Part shown: in pieces, positions 41,701-50,233 of the stretch | How the letters are laid out: every line of letters starts with the position of its first letter | Numbering within the stretch: position 1 is the stretch's first letter | Origin: Streptomyces pseudovenezuelae | Lineage (GTDB): Bacteria > Actinomycetota > Actinomycetes > Streptomycetales > Streptomycetaceae | DNA: 64,000 nt | Reading direction: 5' to 3' | NCBI RefSeq assembly: GCF_029892565.1 | Contig: NZ_JARXVH010000009.1 | Location: forward strand, 62,001 to 126,000 | Made by a program: the position numbers and the translations under genes | The notes under the pieces: generated by a model | Seen by the model: only the letters and a program-made list of their open reading frames with translations | The model's database searches: none | Told to the model about the DNA's origin: nothing

Positions 41701-42684
41701 ATGTCAGACCCGACGCCACACCCGACGTCAGACCCACAGCCCGCCCCCTCGCCCCCGCCCCCGCTCCCTCCCGAGTTCCACGACATCGCCAAGCGCGTGA
41801 ACAACTGGGGCCGTTGGGGATCCGACGACGAGATCGGCACCCTCAACCTGATCACCGACGAGGTGGTGCGGGAGGCCGCCGCGACCGTCCGCACCGGCCG
41901 CCGCGTCCCGCTCGCCCTCCCTCTGAAACAGGACGGCGTGCAGACCGGCATGATCCCGGGCCGCGTGAACCCGCTGCACGCGATGGTGCAGATCAACCAG
42001 GAGCTGTTCGGCCCCGGCACGATCGCGTGCAGCGACGACGCCGTGACGATGGGCCTGCAGGCGGGCACCCACTGGGACGCGCTGACCCACGTCTCGCACT
42101 CGGGCCGGCTCTACAACGGCCGCCCCGCCGGCACCATCACCCCGCACGGCGGCGCCGAGTTCAGCGGTATCGACAAGGCGCGGCACATCGTCTCGCGGGG
42201 CGTGCTGCTGGACGTGGCACGGGCGCGGGGCGTGCGACGGCTGGAGGGCGGGCACGCGGTCACGCCGGAGGATCTGGAGGCCGCCGAGGAACTCGCCGGT
42301 ACGCGCGTACGATCCGGCGACATCGTGCTCGTACGGACCGGGCAGGTGCAGGTCTATCTCGCCGGGAACAAGGAGGCGTACGGCTATCCCTCGCCCGGTC
42401 TGTCGGTCCGTACGCCGGAGTGGTTCCATGCGCGCGATGTCGCCGCTGTCGCCAATGACACGCTGACGTTCGAGATCTTTCCGCCCGAGATCGAGAATCT
42501 GTGGCTGCCGGTGCACGCGCTGGACCTGGTGGAGATGGGCATGCTGCAGGGCCAGAACTGGAATCTCGAAGAGTTGTCCACAGCCTGTGGAGAAACTGGC
42601 CGGTACGCGTTCTTGCTGTCCGCGATGCCGGAGCCCTTCGTCGGCGCGACGGGCACTCCGGTGGCACCGGTCGCCGTCCTGTGA
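41701..42684 (+). CDS. Cyclase-family (kynurenine formamidase-like) metal hydrolase
   Basis: A 327-residue PF04199-type protein. Metal-binding motif GTHWDALTHVSHSG (H-x-D-x-x-x-H) at about 120-133, then HGGAEFSGIDKARHIVSRGVLLDVARARGV and GDIVLVRTGQV. The N-terminal 22 residues are Pro-rich. Relatives hydrolyse N-formylkynurenine, aminobenzoyl ureas or cyclic imides and act in several catabolic clusters; ring or lactone hydrolysis would fit here. ATG 41701 follows GGAAGG; the in-frame ATG at 41659 lies in the operator region and lacks a ribosome site. Confidence 0.86.
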   Translation: MSDPTPHPTSDPQPAPSPPPPLPPEFHDIAKRVNNWGRWGSDDEIGTLNLITDEVVREAAATVRTGRRVPLALPLKQDGVQTGMIPGRVNPLHAMVQINQELFGPGTIACSDDAVTMGLQAGTHWDALTHVSHSGRLYNGRPAGTITPHGGAEFSGIDKARHIVSRGVLLDVARARGVRRLEGGHAVTPEDLEAAEELAGTRVRSGDIVLVRTGQVQVYLAGNKEAYGYPSPGLSVRTPEWFHARDVAAVANDTLTFEIFPPEIENLWLPVHALDLVEMGMLQGQNWNLEELSTACGETGRYAFLLSAMPEPFVGATGTPVAPVAVL

Positions 42685-42724
42685 GCGACTCGGGAAGAGC
42701 CACGGCAGGTCCGCGGGGGAGCCA

Positions 42725-42773
42725 TCGGCCGGCGGCGCGTCTTCCCCCACCCCTCGATCGCGCCGCCGGCCGA
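42725..42773. terminator. 15-bp perfect stem, bidirectional terminator
   Basis: TCGGCCGGCGGCGCG (42725-42739) and CGCGCCGCCGGCCGA (42759-42773) are exact complements around a 19-nt loop. They lie in the 306-bp gap between the cyclase-family stop (42684) and the ATPase stop (42991). I see no gene in the rest of the gap. Confidence 0.85.
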
Positions 42774-42990
42774 CTCCGGCGCTCCCGCCCGACGCCGACC
42801 ACACGACCCACACTCGCCGAGGGCTCCCCGTCCGAAACCCTCGTCGTCCCCTCGTGGCGAATCGCTGACCACCAGCGTGATCAGACGGTCACGACGCGTC
42901 AACAGCCCTGCGGAGATTTGCCACTTGTGCCCCTCTTTGCGTTGGGCGCGCACAGAAGCACGTCCCGGCGCACCGCCTCACCCCGGGGGA

Positions 42991-43467
42991 TCACACGACG
43001 TCGAAGGCCAGCACCTCGTACGCCGATACGCCGCCCCCGTACGCCGTCGCGGCGTCCCGGGGCTCGTCGCAGCGGTCGAGTTCGCACCAGATACGCTTGC
43101 CGCCACCCTCGGGGCTCCAGCCCCAGCGGTCGGCGAGTCCGTCGACGAGGGCCAGGCCCCGGCCGCCGGTCGCGTCGCCGTCCACGCAGCGGGGCACCGG
43201 GGCCCGGTCGCTGGCGTCGGCCACCTCCAGGCGGACGGTGGCCGAGTCGGCCGCGGCCAGGGGCAGCGACAGCCGCAGGACGGCCGGACAGCCGGTGTGC
43301 ACCACGGCGTTGGTGACCAGCTCGGAGACGAGCAGGACCAACGTCTCGGCGAGCGACTCGTCGGCCGCTATGCCCGACCCCGCCAGGCGGGAGCGGGCCC
43401 AGCGCCGGGCGCGCCCCACCTCGGCGGGGTCGGGTCGGATCTCCAGCTGCACTTGAAGCACCTGCAC
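42991..43467 (-). CDS. HATPase anti-sigma-type regulator (RsbW-like)
   Basis: A 158-residue GHKL ATPase domain. N-box ELVTNAVVHTG, G1 box VADASDRAPV and the GGRGLALVDGLADRWGW lid are visible. Such single-domain kinases are the anti-sigma or partner-switch proteins frequent in Streptomyces. GTG 43467 is used. No cognate anti-sigma antagonist is adjacent; the STAS gene at 49546 is the nearest one. Confidence 0.87.
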   Translation of the reverse strand: MQVLQVQLEIRPDPAEVGRARRWARSRLAGSGIAADESLAETLVLLVSELVTNAVVHTGCPAVLRLSLPLAAADSATVRLEVADASDRAPVPRCVDGDATGGRGLALVDGLADRWGWSPEGGGKRIWCELDRCDEPRDAATAYGGGVSAYEVLAFDVV

Positions 43468-43553
43468 CGCTCACACCATCCGAACCGGCGGACACATGAC
43501 CCCGCGCCACGCACGCGCCGCGACGAGGGCCACGATCGTAGCCATTTTCTGCA

Positions 43554-43589
43554 TGGCCAGAACAATGGCCAGAACAGTGGCCAGAGCAA
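43554..43589. repeat. Three 12-bp tandem repeats in an otherwise gene-free stretch
   Basis: TGGCCAGAACAA (43554-43565), TGGCCAGAACAG (43566-43577) and TGGCCAGAGCAA (43578-43589). They lie about 90 bp upstream of the ATPase start, in its promoter region. The rest of 43468-44007 (540 bp) holds no gene I can support. Confidence 0.7.
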
Positions 43590-44007
43590 GGGTCACGGAA
43601 CGTGAATCCCTTGCGAGACAGCATGGTTGACGTTCAGTCACCCCAACAAGCGCTTCGGGCATATTCCAGCGCGAAGGAGTACCCGTGCGGCATACTGTGC
43701 GACGCTCGTCCTGGGGAGTCGAACAGGCGGGGGTGTCGGCCTCTCCCGCCTCGCGAGCAGCGGCGCGCACCGCCCGGTCCGGAGTCGCCCCAGAGGCAAC
43801 ACCGGCATGGCTCATGCTCGGAACCACTCGCATCCCACACAAGGTACCGGAGCGGACACCCGACTCCGGGCCGTGACGAGTCACACATAGGACACAACCC
43901 GATATCAACGCTCTGTGATTCGCCGCGTGATTCCCGTGTGCCACGATCCGCGACACGAGCGGGAGCCGTCCCGCCGACTTCCCAGGCCGACCCCGGGCCG
44001 CGGTCGC

Positions 44008-44874
44008 TCAGGCCACCAGCTCCGCCGCGAGCAGTTCCTCACTCTCCGTGCCTCCACCACCACGCTGCGCCCGCACCCAGGCCCGCTTCAGATGCAGGTG
44101 CACCTCGGACTCCCAGGTGAAGCCCATGCCGCCGTGCACCTGGAGGCAGTCGCGGGCGCCCTGCACGGCGGCCTCGTCGGCGAGCAGTCGGGCCGCGGCG
44201 ATGTCGGTCCGGTCGGCGGTCACGGCGGCCGCGTAGACGGCGGCCCTGGCCACCTCGGCCCGCACCAGCAGGCCCGCGCACAGGTGCTTGATCGCCTGGA
44301 AGGCACCGATGGGCTGGCCGAACTGCTCGCGGGTCCGGGCGTGTTGCACCGCCAGCTCGCACGCGCGCGTGGCGGTGCCGAGCTGCTCGGCGGCGGTGAG
44401 GAGCACGGCGACGGGATCGGGGCGGGCCGGGGCCGGTACCCGGTGCAGGGGCGTCAGCGGGTCCGCGGACCGCAGCGGTACGGCGCCCTCGGCTCCCCGG
44501 CGTACGACGTCCGCTTCCGCCAGCCACTCCACCAGCCGTCCGTCGGGGGCGGCCACGACCCTCTCGCCGGTGGCCGCGCCCGGCACGTCCGCCGCCGCGA
44601 GATGCGTGGCCACGAGCGGGCCCGGCAGCAACGCACGGCCGGCCTCCTCGAACACCAACACCGCCTCGGGCAGCCCGAGTCCGACCCCGCCGTCCGCCTC
44701 CGGCAGCCGAAGCGCGAAGAACCCCGCCGCGCCCAACTCCCGCCACAGGGACCGATCCAGCCGTCCGGGCGCGGCCACGGCCGCCCGCAGCGCCTCCCCG
44801 TCGAACCGCCGGGCGAGCAGCTCCCGCATCCCGTCCCGCACCGCCCGCTGTTCGTCGGTCAGTTGAAACCGCAC
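44008..44874 (-). CDS. Acyl-CoA dehydrogenase, short HGG-type heteromeric subunit
   Basis: A 288-residue ACAD-like protein. It has the N-terminal helix domain LTDEQRAVRDGMRELLARRFDG and the C-terminal REQFGQPIGAFQAIKHLCAGLL ... LQVHGGMGFTWESEVHLHLKRAWV. The middle beta domain is largely missing, so it is roughly 80-100 residues shorter than usual (compare 395 for the one at 12271). It pairs with the adjacent QIQR-type subunit at 44887; the two likely form an alpha2beta2 enzyme. GTG 44874 has GAGGAGG upstream and starts 12 bp after the partner's stop. Confidence 0.88.
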   Translation of the reverse strand: MRFQLTDEQRAVRDGMRELLARRFDGEALRAAVAAPGRLDRSLWRELGAAGFFALRLPEADGGVGLGLPEAVLVFEEAGRALLPGPLVATHLAAADVPGAATGERVVAAPDGRLVEWLAEADVVRRGAEGAVPLRSADPLTPLHRVPAPARPDPVAVLLTAAEQLGTATRACELAVQHARTREQFGQPIGAFQAIKHLCAGLLVRAEVARAAVYAAAVTADRTDIAAARLLADEAAVQGARDCLQVHGGMGFTWESEVHLHLKRAWVRAQRGGGGTESEELLAAELVA

Positions 44875-44886
44875 GTCATCGCCTCC

Positions 44887-46020
44887 TCACCGGCCCTTCG
44901 GCAACCCGAGAATCCGCTCGGCCACGATGTTCCGCTGGATCTGCGACGTGCCGGCCGCGATGGTGTACGAGAGGGAGGACAGGCGGTCCAGGACCCAGGG
45001 CCGGTCCAGGTCGAGCCCGTCCGGGCCGAGGACGTCGGCCGCCGCGTCGTACAACTCCTGACGGGCGTGCGAGTACCGCAACTTGAAGACCGAGCCGCCC
45101 ACGCCCGGCACTCCCCCGCTCGCCTCCGCCTCGCTCACGTTCCACTGGGTCAGTCGCCACAGCGCCCGGAACTCGGCGTTCAGCCGCCCCAGTCGGCGCC
45201 TCAGGGCCGGGTCGTCCCAGCGGCCGTTCTCCCGTGCCGCGCACGCCAGTTCGCCCAGCACGCGCCGACAGGCCACCACCTCGCCGACGAAGGCCGTGCC
45301 GCGCTCGAAGGAGAGCGTCACCATCGTCACGCGCCAGCCGTCGTTCTCGTCCCCGACCCGGTTGGCGACCGGCACCCGCACCTCGTCGAGGAACACCTCG
45401 GCGAACTCGGCGGATCCGGCGAGGGTCCGCAACGGCCGTACGGTGACGCCCGGCGCGTCCATGGGCATCGCCAGCCAGCTGATACCCCGATGCTTGGGCG
45501 CCGAGGAGTCGGTCCGCACCAACAGCTCGCACCAGTCGGCGACTTCGGCGTGCGAGGTCCAGATCTTGGAGCCGGTCACCACGTAGTCGTCGCCGTCCCG
45601 GCGGGCGCGGGTGCGCAGGGAGGCGAGGTCGGAGCCGGCGTCCGGTTCGCTGAACCCCTGGCACCAGACCTCCTCGCCGCGCAGGACCGCCGGCAGCCAG
45701 CGCTCCCGCTGTTCCGGCGTGCCCTCGGCGGCGATCGTCGGCCCGGCGTGCAGCAGACCGACGAAGTTCGCCCCCACATAGGGCGCGCCCGCCTGCTCGG
45801 TCTCCTCCAGGAAGATCAGGCGGGTGGTCGGGGACGCGTCCCAGTGGACGTCCGCGTACCCGGCGTCGTACAACATCCGCTGCCAGCCCAGGTCGTAGGC
45901 GCGGCGGCCCGGCCAGTCGTCCGGGGACGGCTTGGGCCCCAGCGTCGGCAGCACCTTCGCCAGCCACTCGCGCAGCCGCGCCCGGAAGTCCTCCTCCTCC
46001 GGCGTGTACGAGAGGTCCAT
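44887..46020 (-). CDS. Acyl-CoA dehydrogenase, QIQR-type heteromeric subunit
   Basis: A 377-residue ACAD with EVWCQGFSEPDAGSDLASLRTRARRDG, DYVVTGSKIWTSHAEVADWCELLVRTD and the C-terminal SYTIAAGTSQIQRNIVAERILGLPKG. The catalytic YEGT position is AAGT, as in the FAD-binding subunits of steroid-type alpha2beta2 ACADs. It is the second gene of the operon amidohydrolase-ACAD-ACAD; ATG 46020 overlaps the amidohydrolase stop by 1 bp (TGATG). Confidence 0.92.
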   Translation of the reverse strand: MDLSYTPEEEDFRARLREWLAKVLPTLGPKPSPDDWPGRRAYDLGWQRMLYDAGYADVHWDASPTTRLIFLEETEQAGAPYVGANFVGLLHAGPTIAAEGTPEQRERWLPAVLRGEEVWCQGFSEPDAGSDLASLRTRARRDGDDYVVTGSKIWTSHAEVADWCELLVRTDSSAPKHRGISWLAMPMDAPGVTVRPLRTLAGSAEFAEVFLDEVRVPVANRVGDENDGWRVTMVTLSFERGTAFVGEVVACRRVLGELACAARENGRWDDPALRRRLGRLNAEFRALWRLTQWNVSEAEASGGVPGVGGSVFKLRYSHARQELYDAAADVLGPDGLDLDRPWVLDRLSSLSYTIAAGTSQIQRNIVAERILGLPKGR

Positions 46021-47213
46021 CAGCGGTCGAGGTCCAGGCCCAGCATGCGGATCGCGTTCCCCCGCATCAGCTTGTAGACCGTCTCGTCGTCGAGGCCCTT
46101 GACGTGGTCGAGGGCGACCTCCCTGGTGTTCGGGAAGGTCGAGTCGACGTGCGGGTAGTCGGTCTCGAAGGTGGCGTTGTCCCGGCCTACGACGTCCAGC
46201 GAGGCCACGCCGTGCTTGTCGCGGAAGAAGCAGCAGAACATCTGGCGGTAGTAGTACGTCGACGGCGGCTCGGGGATCGTGTCACGCACCCCGCCCCAGG
46301 CGCGGTGCTCCTCCCAGACGTCGTCGGCGCGCTCCAGGGCGTACGGGATCCAGCCCATCTGCCCTTCGGAGTAGGCGAGTTTGAGGGTCGGGAACTTCAC
46401 CAGGACGCCGCTGAAGAGGAAGTCCATCATCGAGGCCATCGCGTTGTTGAAGGAGAGCGAGGCCTGGACGGCGGGCGGGGCGTCCGGTGATGCGGCCGGC
46501 ATCTGGGAGCTGCTGCCGATGTGCATGTTGACGACCGTCTCGGTCTCCTGGCAGACCGCGAAGAACGGGTCCCAGTAGCCGGAGTGGATGGACGGCAGCC
46601 CGAGGTAGGTGGGGATCTCGGAGAACGTCATCGCCCGCACGCCACGCGCCGCGTTGCGCCTGATCTCCGCGACCGCCAACTCGACGTCCCACAAAGGGAT
46701 CAGGCAGAGCGGGATGAGCCGGCCGCCGCTGTCGCCGCACCACTCCTCGACCATCCAGTCGTTGTAGGCGCGCACACAGGCGAGCGCGACCTCCTTGTCG
46801 TGCGCCTCGGCGAAGGTCTGGCCGCAGAAGCGGGGGAAGGTCGGGAAGCAGAGGGAGCCCTCGACATGGTTGAGGTCCATGTCCGCGAGGCGTGCCTTGG
46901 GGTCCCAGCAGCCGCGTCGCATCTCCTCGCGGGTGATGCCCTCCAGGGTCATCTCGTCGCGGTCGAAGCCGACGGCGGCGATGTTGCGCTTGTACGGGAA
47001 CTTCAGATCCTCGTAGATCCACCAGTCGGTCGGCGGGCCGTCCGGATCCATCGTGATCTGGTACTTGCCGGCGACGTAGGCGAGTTCACCGATGCCGGCG
47101 GTCAGCGGTTGCGGGCCGCGCTCGCGGTACTTCTGCGGCAGCCAGGTCTCGAAGAGGTGCGCGGGCTCGATCACGTGGTCGTCGACGCTGATGATGCGGG
47201 GCAGTTCGGTCAT
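46020..47213 (-). CDS. Amidohydrolase-family (ACMSD-like) metal-dependent hydrolase
   Basis: A 397-residue TIM-barrel amidohydrolase (amidohydro_2). N-terminal IISVDDHVIEPAHLFETW (metal-binding D-x-H replaced by D-D-H), a central VVNMHIGSSSQMP, and the final TFETDYPHVDSTFPNTREV where the late catalytic Asp lies. Close relatives occur in mycobacterial sterol clusters as hydrolases or decarboxylases acting on CoA pathway intermediates. ATG 47213 is chosen over 47225, which gives only MGGP extra. First gene of the operon behind operator 47234. Confidence 0.9.
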   Translation of the reverse strand: MTELPRIISVDDHVIEPAHLFETWLPQKYRERGPQPLTAGIGELAYVAGKYQITMDPDGPPTDWWIYEDLKFPYKRNIAAVGFDRDEMTLEGITREEMRRGCWDPKARLADMDLNHVEGSLCFPTFPRFCGQTFAEAHDKEVALACVRAYNDWMVEEWCGDSGGRLIPLCLIPLWDVELAVAEIRRNAARGVRAMTFSEIPTYLGLPSIHSGYWDPFFAVCQETETVVNMHIGSSSQMPAASPDAPPAVQASLSFNNAMASMMDFLFSGVLVKFPTLKLAYSEGQMGWIPYALERADDVWEEHRAWGGVRDTIPEPPSTYYYRQMFCCFFRDKHGVASLDVVGRDNATFETDYPHVDSTFPNTREVALDHVKGLDDETVYKLMRGNAIRMLGLDLDR

Positions 47214-47233
47214 GGGTCCCCCCACTCACGTAT

Positions 47234-47248
47234 CTGATGGACCGTCAG
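47234..47248. promoter_or_regulatory. Regulon operator (one mismatch)
   Basis: CTGATGGACCGTCAG with AT on both flanks. Only the last base of the left arm deviates. It lies 21 bp upstream of the amidohydrolase start (minus strand). Confidence 0.78.
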
Positions 47249-47323
47249 ATTTGCCAGTCACCAGCAGGCTAGTCCCGCACCCCTGGACCGACAAGGCGCC
47301 GAGCCCTACGCTCTGGCCACGAT

Positions 47324-47338
47324 CTGACTACCCGTCAG
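47324..47338. promoter_or_regulatory. Regulon operator (perfect)
   Basis: CTGACTACCCGTCAG, identical in its core to the copy at 5226 although about 42 kb away. It lies 19 bp before the CoA-ligase start at 47357 and 76 bp from the operator facing the amidohydrolase. Confidence 0.86.
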
Positions 47339-47356
47339 CTCCACGAGGGGGCCGCC

Positions 47357-48886
47357 GTGAACGACACCGCGTACGCACTCAGCACCTCCCGCACCCTCTG
47401 GGACCTGGTCGCCCGCCGTGCCGAACTCACCCCCGACCACCCGGTCCTGCTCCAGGACGACCGCTCGCTGAGCTTCGGCGAACTGCGCACGCGCTCCGAG
47501 CGGGTGGCGGCCGGCCTGTACGACATGGGCGTACGCCCCGGCACGGTGGTCGCCTGGCAGCTGCCCACCCGGATCGAGACGGCCCTGCTCTCCTTCGCGC
47601 TGGCCCGCCTGGGCGCCGTGCAGACGCCGGTCATCCCGTTCTACCGGGACCGCGAAGTCGCCTTCGCGCTACGGGAGTCGAAGGCGGAGTTCTTCGCCGT
47701 GCCGGGCACCTGGCGCGGCTTCGACCACACGGCGATGGCACGGCGGCTCGGCGCCAAGGGGATCTTCGAGGCGTACGACACCCTCCCGGACGGCGACCCG
47801 GACGTGCTCCCCTCCCCGCCCGCCGACGGCACCTCCGTCCGCTGGATCTACTGGACCTCGGGCACCACCTCCGACCCCAAGGGCGTGCTGCACACGGACC
47901 GTTCACTGATCGCGGGCGGCTCGTGTCTCGCGCACGCGCTGCGCCTTTCGGCGGACGACGTGGGCTCGATGGCCTTCCCGTACGCGCACATCGCGGGGCC
48001 CGACTACACGGTGATGCTGCTGCTGTACGGCTTCCCGGCCGTCATGTTCGAGCAGTTCGCGCTGCCGGACGCGCTGGAGGGGTATCGCAAGCACGGGGTG
48101 ACGGTGGCCGGCGGGTCAACCGCCTTCTACTCCATGTTCCTTGCCGAGCAGCGCAAACAGCCGGGGACGAAGGTCATTCCCTCGCTACGGCTGCTCGCGG
48201 GCGGTGGCGCGCCCAAGCCGCCGGAGGTCTACCACTCCGTCGTGCGGGAGATGGGGGTGCAGCTCACGCACGGGTACGGGATGACCGAGGTGCCGATGAT
48301 CACGATGGGGGCGCCGGACGACACGACCGAGAACCTGGCGACGACCGAGGGACGGCCGCCGGAGGGCATGGAGATCCGGATCGCGGAGGGCGGGGAGGTG
48401 CGGCTGCGCGGGGAGGCCGTGTGCCAGGGGTATCTCGATCCGGCGCAGACCGCCGAGGCCTTCGACGAGGACGGGTTCCTGCGCACCGGTGACCTCGGAC
48501 GGCTGACGGAGAGCGGGCATCTCGTGCTCACCGGGCGGCTCAAGGACGTGATCATCCGCAAGGGCGAGAACATCTCGGCCAAGGAGATCGAGGACCTGCT
48601 GGCCGCGCACCCGGCGGTCGGGGACGCGGCGGTGATCGGGCTGCCGGACGCCGAGCGCGGGGAGTTGGTGTGCGCGGTGGTGGAACGGCGGGCGCAGGAC
48701 GGGGAGTTGACGCTGGACGCGGTCACCTCGTACCTGCGGGCGGAAGGGCTGTCGGTCCACAAGCTGCCGGAGCGGCTGGAGGTGGTGGACGCCCTTCCGC
48801 GCAACGAGACCCTGCGCAAGGTGCTCAAGTACAAGCTGCGGGAACGCTATTCAGCCCCGCCCGGTCACTCGGGGACCGTGAAGTAG
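47357..48886 (+). CDS. AMP-forming acyl-CoA ligase
   Basis: A 509-residue ANL ligase: YWTSGTTSDPKGVLHT (P-loop), MAFPYAHIAGPDYTVMLLLYGFP, HGYGMTEVPMITMG, GFLRTGDLGRL, GRLKDVIIRKGENISAKEIE and the C-terminal RNETLRKVLKYKLRE with the catalytic Lys. The TSDPKG variant of the P-loop is seen in cyclohexanecarboxylate- and steroid-type ligases. GTG 47357 follows GAGGGGG. Its 3-prime end overlaps the convergent EF-hand gene by 22 bp. Natural substrate unknown. Confidence 0.9.
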   Translation: MNDTAYALSTSRTLWDLVARRAELTPDHPVLLQDDRSLSFGELRTRSERVAAGLYDMGVRPGTVVAWQLPTRIETALLSFALARLGAVQTPVIPFYRDREVAFALRESKAEFFAVPGTWRGFDHTAMARRLGAKGIFEAYDTLPDGDPDVLPSPPADGTSVRWIYWTSGTTSDPKGVLHTDRSLIAGGSCLAHALRLSADDVGSMAFPYAHIAGPDYTVMLLLYGFPAVMFEQFALPDALEGYRKHGVTVAGGSTAFYSMFLAEQRKQPGTKVIPSLRLLAGGGAPKPPEVYHSVVREMGVQLTHGYGMTEVPMITMGAPDDTTENLATTEGRPPEGMEIRIAEGGEVRLRGEAVCQGYLDPAQTAEAFDEDGFLRTGDLGRLTESGHLVLTGRLKDVIIRKGENISAKEIEDLLAAHPAVGDAAVIGLPDAERGELVCAVVERRAQDGELTLDAVTSYLRAEGLSVHKLPERLEVVDALPRNETLRKVLKYKLRERYSAPPGHSGTVK

Positions 48887-49377
48887 CGGGCGAAGGCGGG
48901 CACGATCTCGCCCTCCCCCACCTTGCCGTCGCTGTCGGTGTCGAGCGCGTCGGCGGCGAACCGGGCGATCTCCTCGCTCACGCCGAGACTCCGCAGGACG
49001 CGCGCGGTGTCGGCGACCGTGACAGCGCCGTCGCCGTCCGTGTCGGCGACGGCGAGGGCGGCGTGCAGGAAGGGGCGGGCGATCTCGGCGAAGCGGTCGG
49101 GGGTGTCGCGCAGGCGCTTGACCGCGCCGTTCACGAACTCCTCGCGCGTGATGCGCTGGTCGCCGTCCCGGTCCGCTATGCCGGCCATGCCCTGCCAGAA
49201 CGCCTCCGCGCCGGCGTACAGCTCCTGGCCCTTGTCGGACCGGGCCGCCGTGCCGAACTCGGCGAGCAGCGCCTTGGCCGCCGTACTGAAGTCCGCCCGG
49301 TCGATGTAGTCGTTGCCGTCCTGGTCGAAGACCGCGAACCGGGCGGCGATCCTGCGCTCGTACTCGCTGCTGACCAT
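48865..49377 (-). CDS. EF-hand calcium-binding protein (calerythrin/calexcitin-like)
   Basis: A 170-residue soluble protein with four EF-hand loops: DQDGNDYIDRAD, DRDGDQRITREE, DTDGDGAVTVAD and DTDSDGKVGEGE. All have Asp at positions 1 and 3 of the loop; the third ends in Asp-Thr rather than Glu. Streptomyces carries several such Cab-type calcium sensors, linked to spore formation. ATG 49377 starts the frame. It overlaps the tail of the convergent CoA-ligase gene by 22 bp. Confidence 0.92.
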   Translation of the reverse strand: MVSSEYERRIAARFAVFDQDGNDYIDRADFSTAAKALLAEFGTAARSDKGQELYAGAEAFWQGMAGIADRDGDQRITREEFVNGAVKRLRDTPDRFAEIARPFLHAALAVADTDGDGAVTVADTARVLRSLGVSEEIARFAADALDTDSDGKVGEGEIVPAFARYFTVPE

Positions 49378-49545
49378 GTCTTTCGTGCCGCCTCACGTCA
49401 CGTCGGGTGCATCTGCACGGAGCGTACGACGGCAAGGTGTCCCGGGGAGCGGGAAAGCGGCGCTTGTGCCAAGACCGGGGGAATTTTGGGACAACGATGT
49501 GGCAAAGCGCGGGCCGCCGAGGCCGGACAGAACAGATGGGCGGGC

Positions 49546-49926
49546 TCACGCCGACAGCGGGTCCGCCTCCGCCACCACCGCCGCCTCCACATCGGGGTAC
49601 ACGTCGAAGAGGCGCCGGACGCCGAGGGCGCCCAGGACCCGGTTGACGTGCGAGCCGTCGTCCGCGCCGCGGGCCGGCAGTATCAGGCGCAGACTGCCCT
49701 GACAGGAGCGGATGAGACGGCGGGAGGCGATCAGCACGCCGACGCCGCTGGAGTCGCAGAAGAACACGTCGGAGAGGTCCAGGACCAGACTGTGCCGGCC
49801 CTCGGCCACCGCGTCGTGCACCCGCTGGCGCAGCGCGGGGGAGGTCACCAGGTCCAGTTCGCCGGACACCTGGAGCACGGTCCAGTCGCCCTGCTCGCCG
49901 TCGATCACGTAGAACGCCACCACCAC
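49546..49926 (-). CDS. STAS-domain anti-sigma factor antagonist
   Basis: A 126-residue STAS protein: VLQVSGELDLVTSPALRQRV, HSLVLDLSDVFFCDSSGVGVLIASRRL (the phosphorylatable Ser in DSSGVG) and the helix RVLGALGVRRLFDVYPDV. In the partner-switch model it is phosphorylated by an RsbW-type kinase, such as the one at 42991, and when unphosphorylated frees a sigma factor. It is divergent from the ECF sigma at 50234; the 307-bp gap (49927-50233) contains no gene I can support. Confidence 0.9.
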   Translation of the reverse strand: MVVAFYVIDGEQGDWTVLQVSGELDLVTSPALRQRVHDAVAEGRHSLVLDLSDVFFCDSSGVGVLIASRRLIRSCQGSLRLILPARGADDGSHVNRVLGALGVRRLFDVYPDVEAAVVAEADPLSA

Positions 49927-50233
49927 GCCTTTCGCTCGCCGTCACCCCCGCAAACGGAAGCCATACCTTCGCTTCCTTGCAGCGCGGCTGCCCACCGGCC
50001 GTTCCCTGAAACACGACGAGAGAAACGGGAAGCGGACGGAAGAGGCTTGTTTCAGTCGACTTCGATCCTGTTCGATCAGGTGTGGGCCGCGAACGCGAAG
50101 GTCCACTACCACCCGCGGCCCGTCAGGGGGCGCGCATTGCAACAAAGGGGCGTGCGCTGTCGGACGTGCCGACTACATTCGAGGTGACGGTGGACGCAGG
50201 CTGGGCACAGGCACGGTCAGGTGAGGGGGCCGC

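Noticed and set aside
43471..43956. A 161-codon minus-strand frame with a hydrophobic segment
   Set aside because: Most of the frame has no gene-like composition, no ribosome site, and the hydrophobic run is explained by the 12-bp tandem repeats.
5226..48886. A complete cholesterol or cholate degradation cluster
   Set aside because: Side-chain and C/D-ring-type genes are present, but ring-opening genes (kshAB, kstD, hsaABCD), Mce4 importers and KstR-type operators were not seen.
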